A stretch of 64,000 nt of DNA from Aptenodytes patagonicus (taxonomy: Eukaryota; Chordata; Aves; Sphenisciformes; Spheniscidae). Both the position numbers and the translations under genes were made by a program. Of this stretch, positions 61,781-64,000 are shown in pieces. How positions within the stretch are numbered: the stretch's first letter is position 1; the number at the start of each line of letters is the position of its first letter. The notes below the pieces were generated by a model, which saw only the letters and a list, made by a program, of their open reading frames with translations, made no database searches and was not told the origin of the DNA. The stretch spans positions 14,867,417-14,931,416 of the forward strand of contig NC_134959.1 of assembly GCF_965638725.1 (NCBI RefSeq), given 5' to 3'.

Positions 61781-64000
61781 TCTGTCTAGACAGCAGGATG
61801 TCAGATAGATTAGGTTGGCTTTTCATTCATCATAAATTAGAAAATGAGGGTCTGAAAGTTCATCTTCTTTCGCTATTCCTATACCAGACAACCTCACTTG
61901 TTGGAGTCGCTAGAGCATATCATGAGATAGCTACTGCACAAAAGATTTATTTCTGTGTTATCTATTTCTTACCGTGTGCTTTCAATGATGGAGGTAATTT
62001 GGCACTAGACTGTATTTTCTTGGGCCTCCTTGACGTCACAAAACCGTTTAAAATTCTTTCTCGAGTGGCTGTTGATAGGCAAGCATCTTAACAATTGCCA
62101 ATGCCTGAGCAGACCTCTGGAGGGAGGAGGATTGTTTTTATGACCAGTTTTAGTTCTGCTATAATGAAAAGAACTTCCTAGAGAAATTCCCTTCATTAAA
62201 TAGGAAAAATATAAAAGTAAATTTGGTGGCCTTGTGCTAAGGCTTGGAAGAATTCAGCTTAGTAGCACGGATGCAGAGCACCCAGCATCGACACAGGGTG
62301 TGCTCTTTAGGCTGGCTAGCACTTGAATTTAAAAATAGAGTACAATGACAAGGATCTGAAATACGTATCTAGCACCAGCATGTCTTTGTCAACTGAAACT
62401 TCTAAAATTAAATCTTTCTCCCAGGCTATGAAAGTGAACAGAAAAAAAAAAAAAATCTTCATGAAGGCACTGCAGAATTAGTCCAACTATTGGCAACAAA
62501 ATTATTAAATTATAGTTCTTATTTAAAGGATTTGTTACTGACTTGCTTTCAATTCTGAGTCACAGCATCTCTACTACAAAAATTACAGTCACTAGAGAAC
62601 AGAAAGGTAGTCACTTTATACTTGCACAGCCCCCACTGCCACAGTTCTGAACACTTTAGAAACATTAATGAATGCATCCTTACAGTACAACACAGAACGA
62701 GAGTCAGTCCTTCCTTTTTCATAGAGGATGAATTGTGGCATCAAGCGATAAAGCAGTTTGTCCCATGCCAGACATGACACTGTGTCAAACGACTGCGTCT
62801 AGTTCTCCCAGGTCCCTTTTCGCTGCTGTATGTATGTAGAGCAGGGGGAGAAAGCAGTGGGGAAATCTTGCTGCCACAGGAGTCCTGATGTGACAGAACA
62901 ATAGAACCACATCAAAGCCATGGGCTTTGGGATACTGAGCATCCCTTTGTCTCCAATCCCTTCCTCATTTTTTGGAAGGGGCATATGGGAAGAAAGTGTA
63001 ATTCTTAAAGTGAATTTGCTGTATGAGAGAGGACATTCTAGAAATTAAAATCCTTCCTTTACACACCGCAGAGCAGTAGCGGCATTAAAATTACCCTCTC
63101 GAGAAGATATTAAGTCCTTGCCACTTCTGTAAGACGAGGTTTTTTACCTCTACAATAAAAAAATATTTTGTTATGTCTACCAAGGCCATGAAATAATTAT
63201 AGCCAACCTGGTGGTTCTGTGACATTTAGAGGCCAATAACTGGCTTTACAAAAGATACCAAAAGCTTCAATACTTGGGCTGTTCATCACCTTCAACGGAG
63301 AGTTTGAATACAAAGCAATGACTTTAGAAGAAAACTTGGCTTGTGAAAGCTGATGGAGTCGGCATTTCATACCATGTCACTTCTCCTGCTAAAAAAAATA
63401 TTTTAGTGTCACTGGTATTTTCACAGTGGTCTGGGATAGTATGGCATAAGTTTTATGATACCTCATATAATCTTCTTTCATAAGCATAAAACGCAGTAAA
63501 ATACATCGCTCTATCTTGAAAGTATAGGACATTGGCAATAAAAGCTTTGCAACTCTACTACTGGATTTAAAGAATCAGTGCTTTTAGTTAAATGCCTTTA
63601 AGTAATTAATTCTTTCAAGCCTACAAACATGCTTGATGACAAATAATCAAAACAGCCAATGTTTTTACTAAATCAAGAGTACCAGCTGAATGTTGTCCTC
63701 TTAGGGACAAAAAGAAAAAGGTAGAGTCATTTGATTGATATATTTAAAGTTAGACAACTTGCAGTAAATATTTCAATAAGGAAACCTACCCACAGAAAGT
63801 CATCCACAGTTGCATACTTAGAACTTAAGTTGCCACCAGCAGTGTGCTATTACAGGCACAGCATGCATGGTCGTGAAACAATGCAAGTACAATAAAAGTG
63901 CACAACTGGCCTCTGTGTTTGTTTGTGGGCAAATGGGAGTCTTCTGAAATCTTGAACCTTCTTAATTATTTAACAATTGAGAGCCAAGAGCATTAATGCT
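61781..64000. other. MYLK3 upstream region
   Basis: 2.2 kb of AT-rich DNA upstream of the MYLK3 start codon, not CpG-rich. Any untranslated first exon and the heart promoter should lie here or beyond. In mammals C16orf87 is the next gene; I find none of its coding sequence here. Confidence 0.7.
62329..62338 (-). promoter_or_regulatory. MEF2-like site upstream of MYLK3
   Basis: CTATTTTTAA on the minus strand fits the MEF2 consensus YTAWWWWTAR, about 550 bp upstream of the MYLK3 ATG. MEF2 drives many heart genes. A ten-base match in AT-rich DNA may be chance. Confidence 0.35.

Noticed and set aside
62000..64000. Possible neighbouring C16orf87 exon expected from mammalian synteny
   Set aside because: I could not find any of its coding sequence in the last 2 kb on either strand; the gene probably lies beyond the window.

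Overview
The window is vertebrate nuclear DNA, almost certainly from a bird. Intron-split genes with GT-AG borders, CR1 retroposons (3' ends at 38945 and about 21580) and a TGTCC...GGACA LTR family seen widely in bird genomes point to Aves, probably a neoavian rather than a galliform. The gene order VPS35 (-), ORC6 (+), MYLK3 (-) matches human chromosome 16q11.2 and its bird counterpart on chicken chromosome 11.

Layout. 1-26630: VPS35 on the minus strand, complete coding region in 17 exons (stop at 390-392, ATG at 26628-26630). The exons sum to 2391 nt, or 796 residues, the same length as human VPS35. About 26200-27400: a CpG-rich head-to-head promoter shared with ORC6; the two start codons are 273 bp apart. 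26904-33162: ORC6 on the plus strand, 7 coding exons, 268 residues. 33163-36688: convergent 3' flanks of ORC6 and MYLK3. 36689-61780: MYLK3 on the minus strand, 13 coding exons, 874 residues, with an N-terminal coiled coil, a long disordered middle and a C-terminal kinase with a regulatory tail. 61781-64000: MYLK3 upstream DNA with no further gene recognised.

The introns carry a solo LTR (VPS35 intron 2), an old CR1 3' fragment (VPS35 intron 1), a 5'-truncated and internally deleted CR1 (MYLK3 intron 11) and a complete but non-coding 2.57-kb LTR element with two LTRs, primer-binding site and 5-bp target duplication (MYLK3 intron 4). Simple repeats include a 16-unit CA array and several C homopolymers, one of 23 bases.

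The three genes do unrelated jobs: retromer cargo recycling, origin recognition and cardiac myosin light-chain phosphorylation. Only VPS35 and ORC6 are physically linked, by the shared promoter. I see no operon, CRISPR array, RNA gene or unknown multi-gene system. The most unusual material is the non-autonomous LTR element and the mosaic relation of its LTRs to the solo LTR. Exon borders come from reading translations and splice sites by eye; untranslated exon limits and transcription starts are not resolved.
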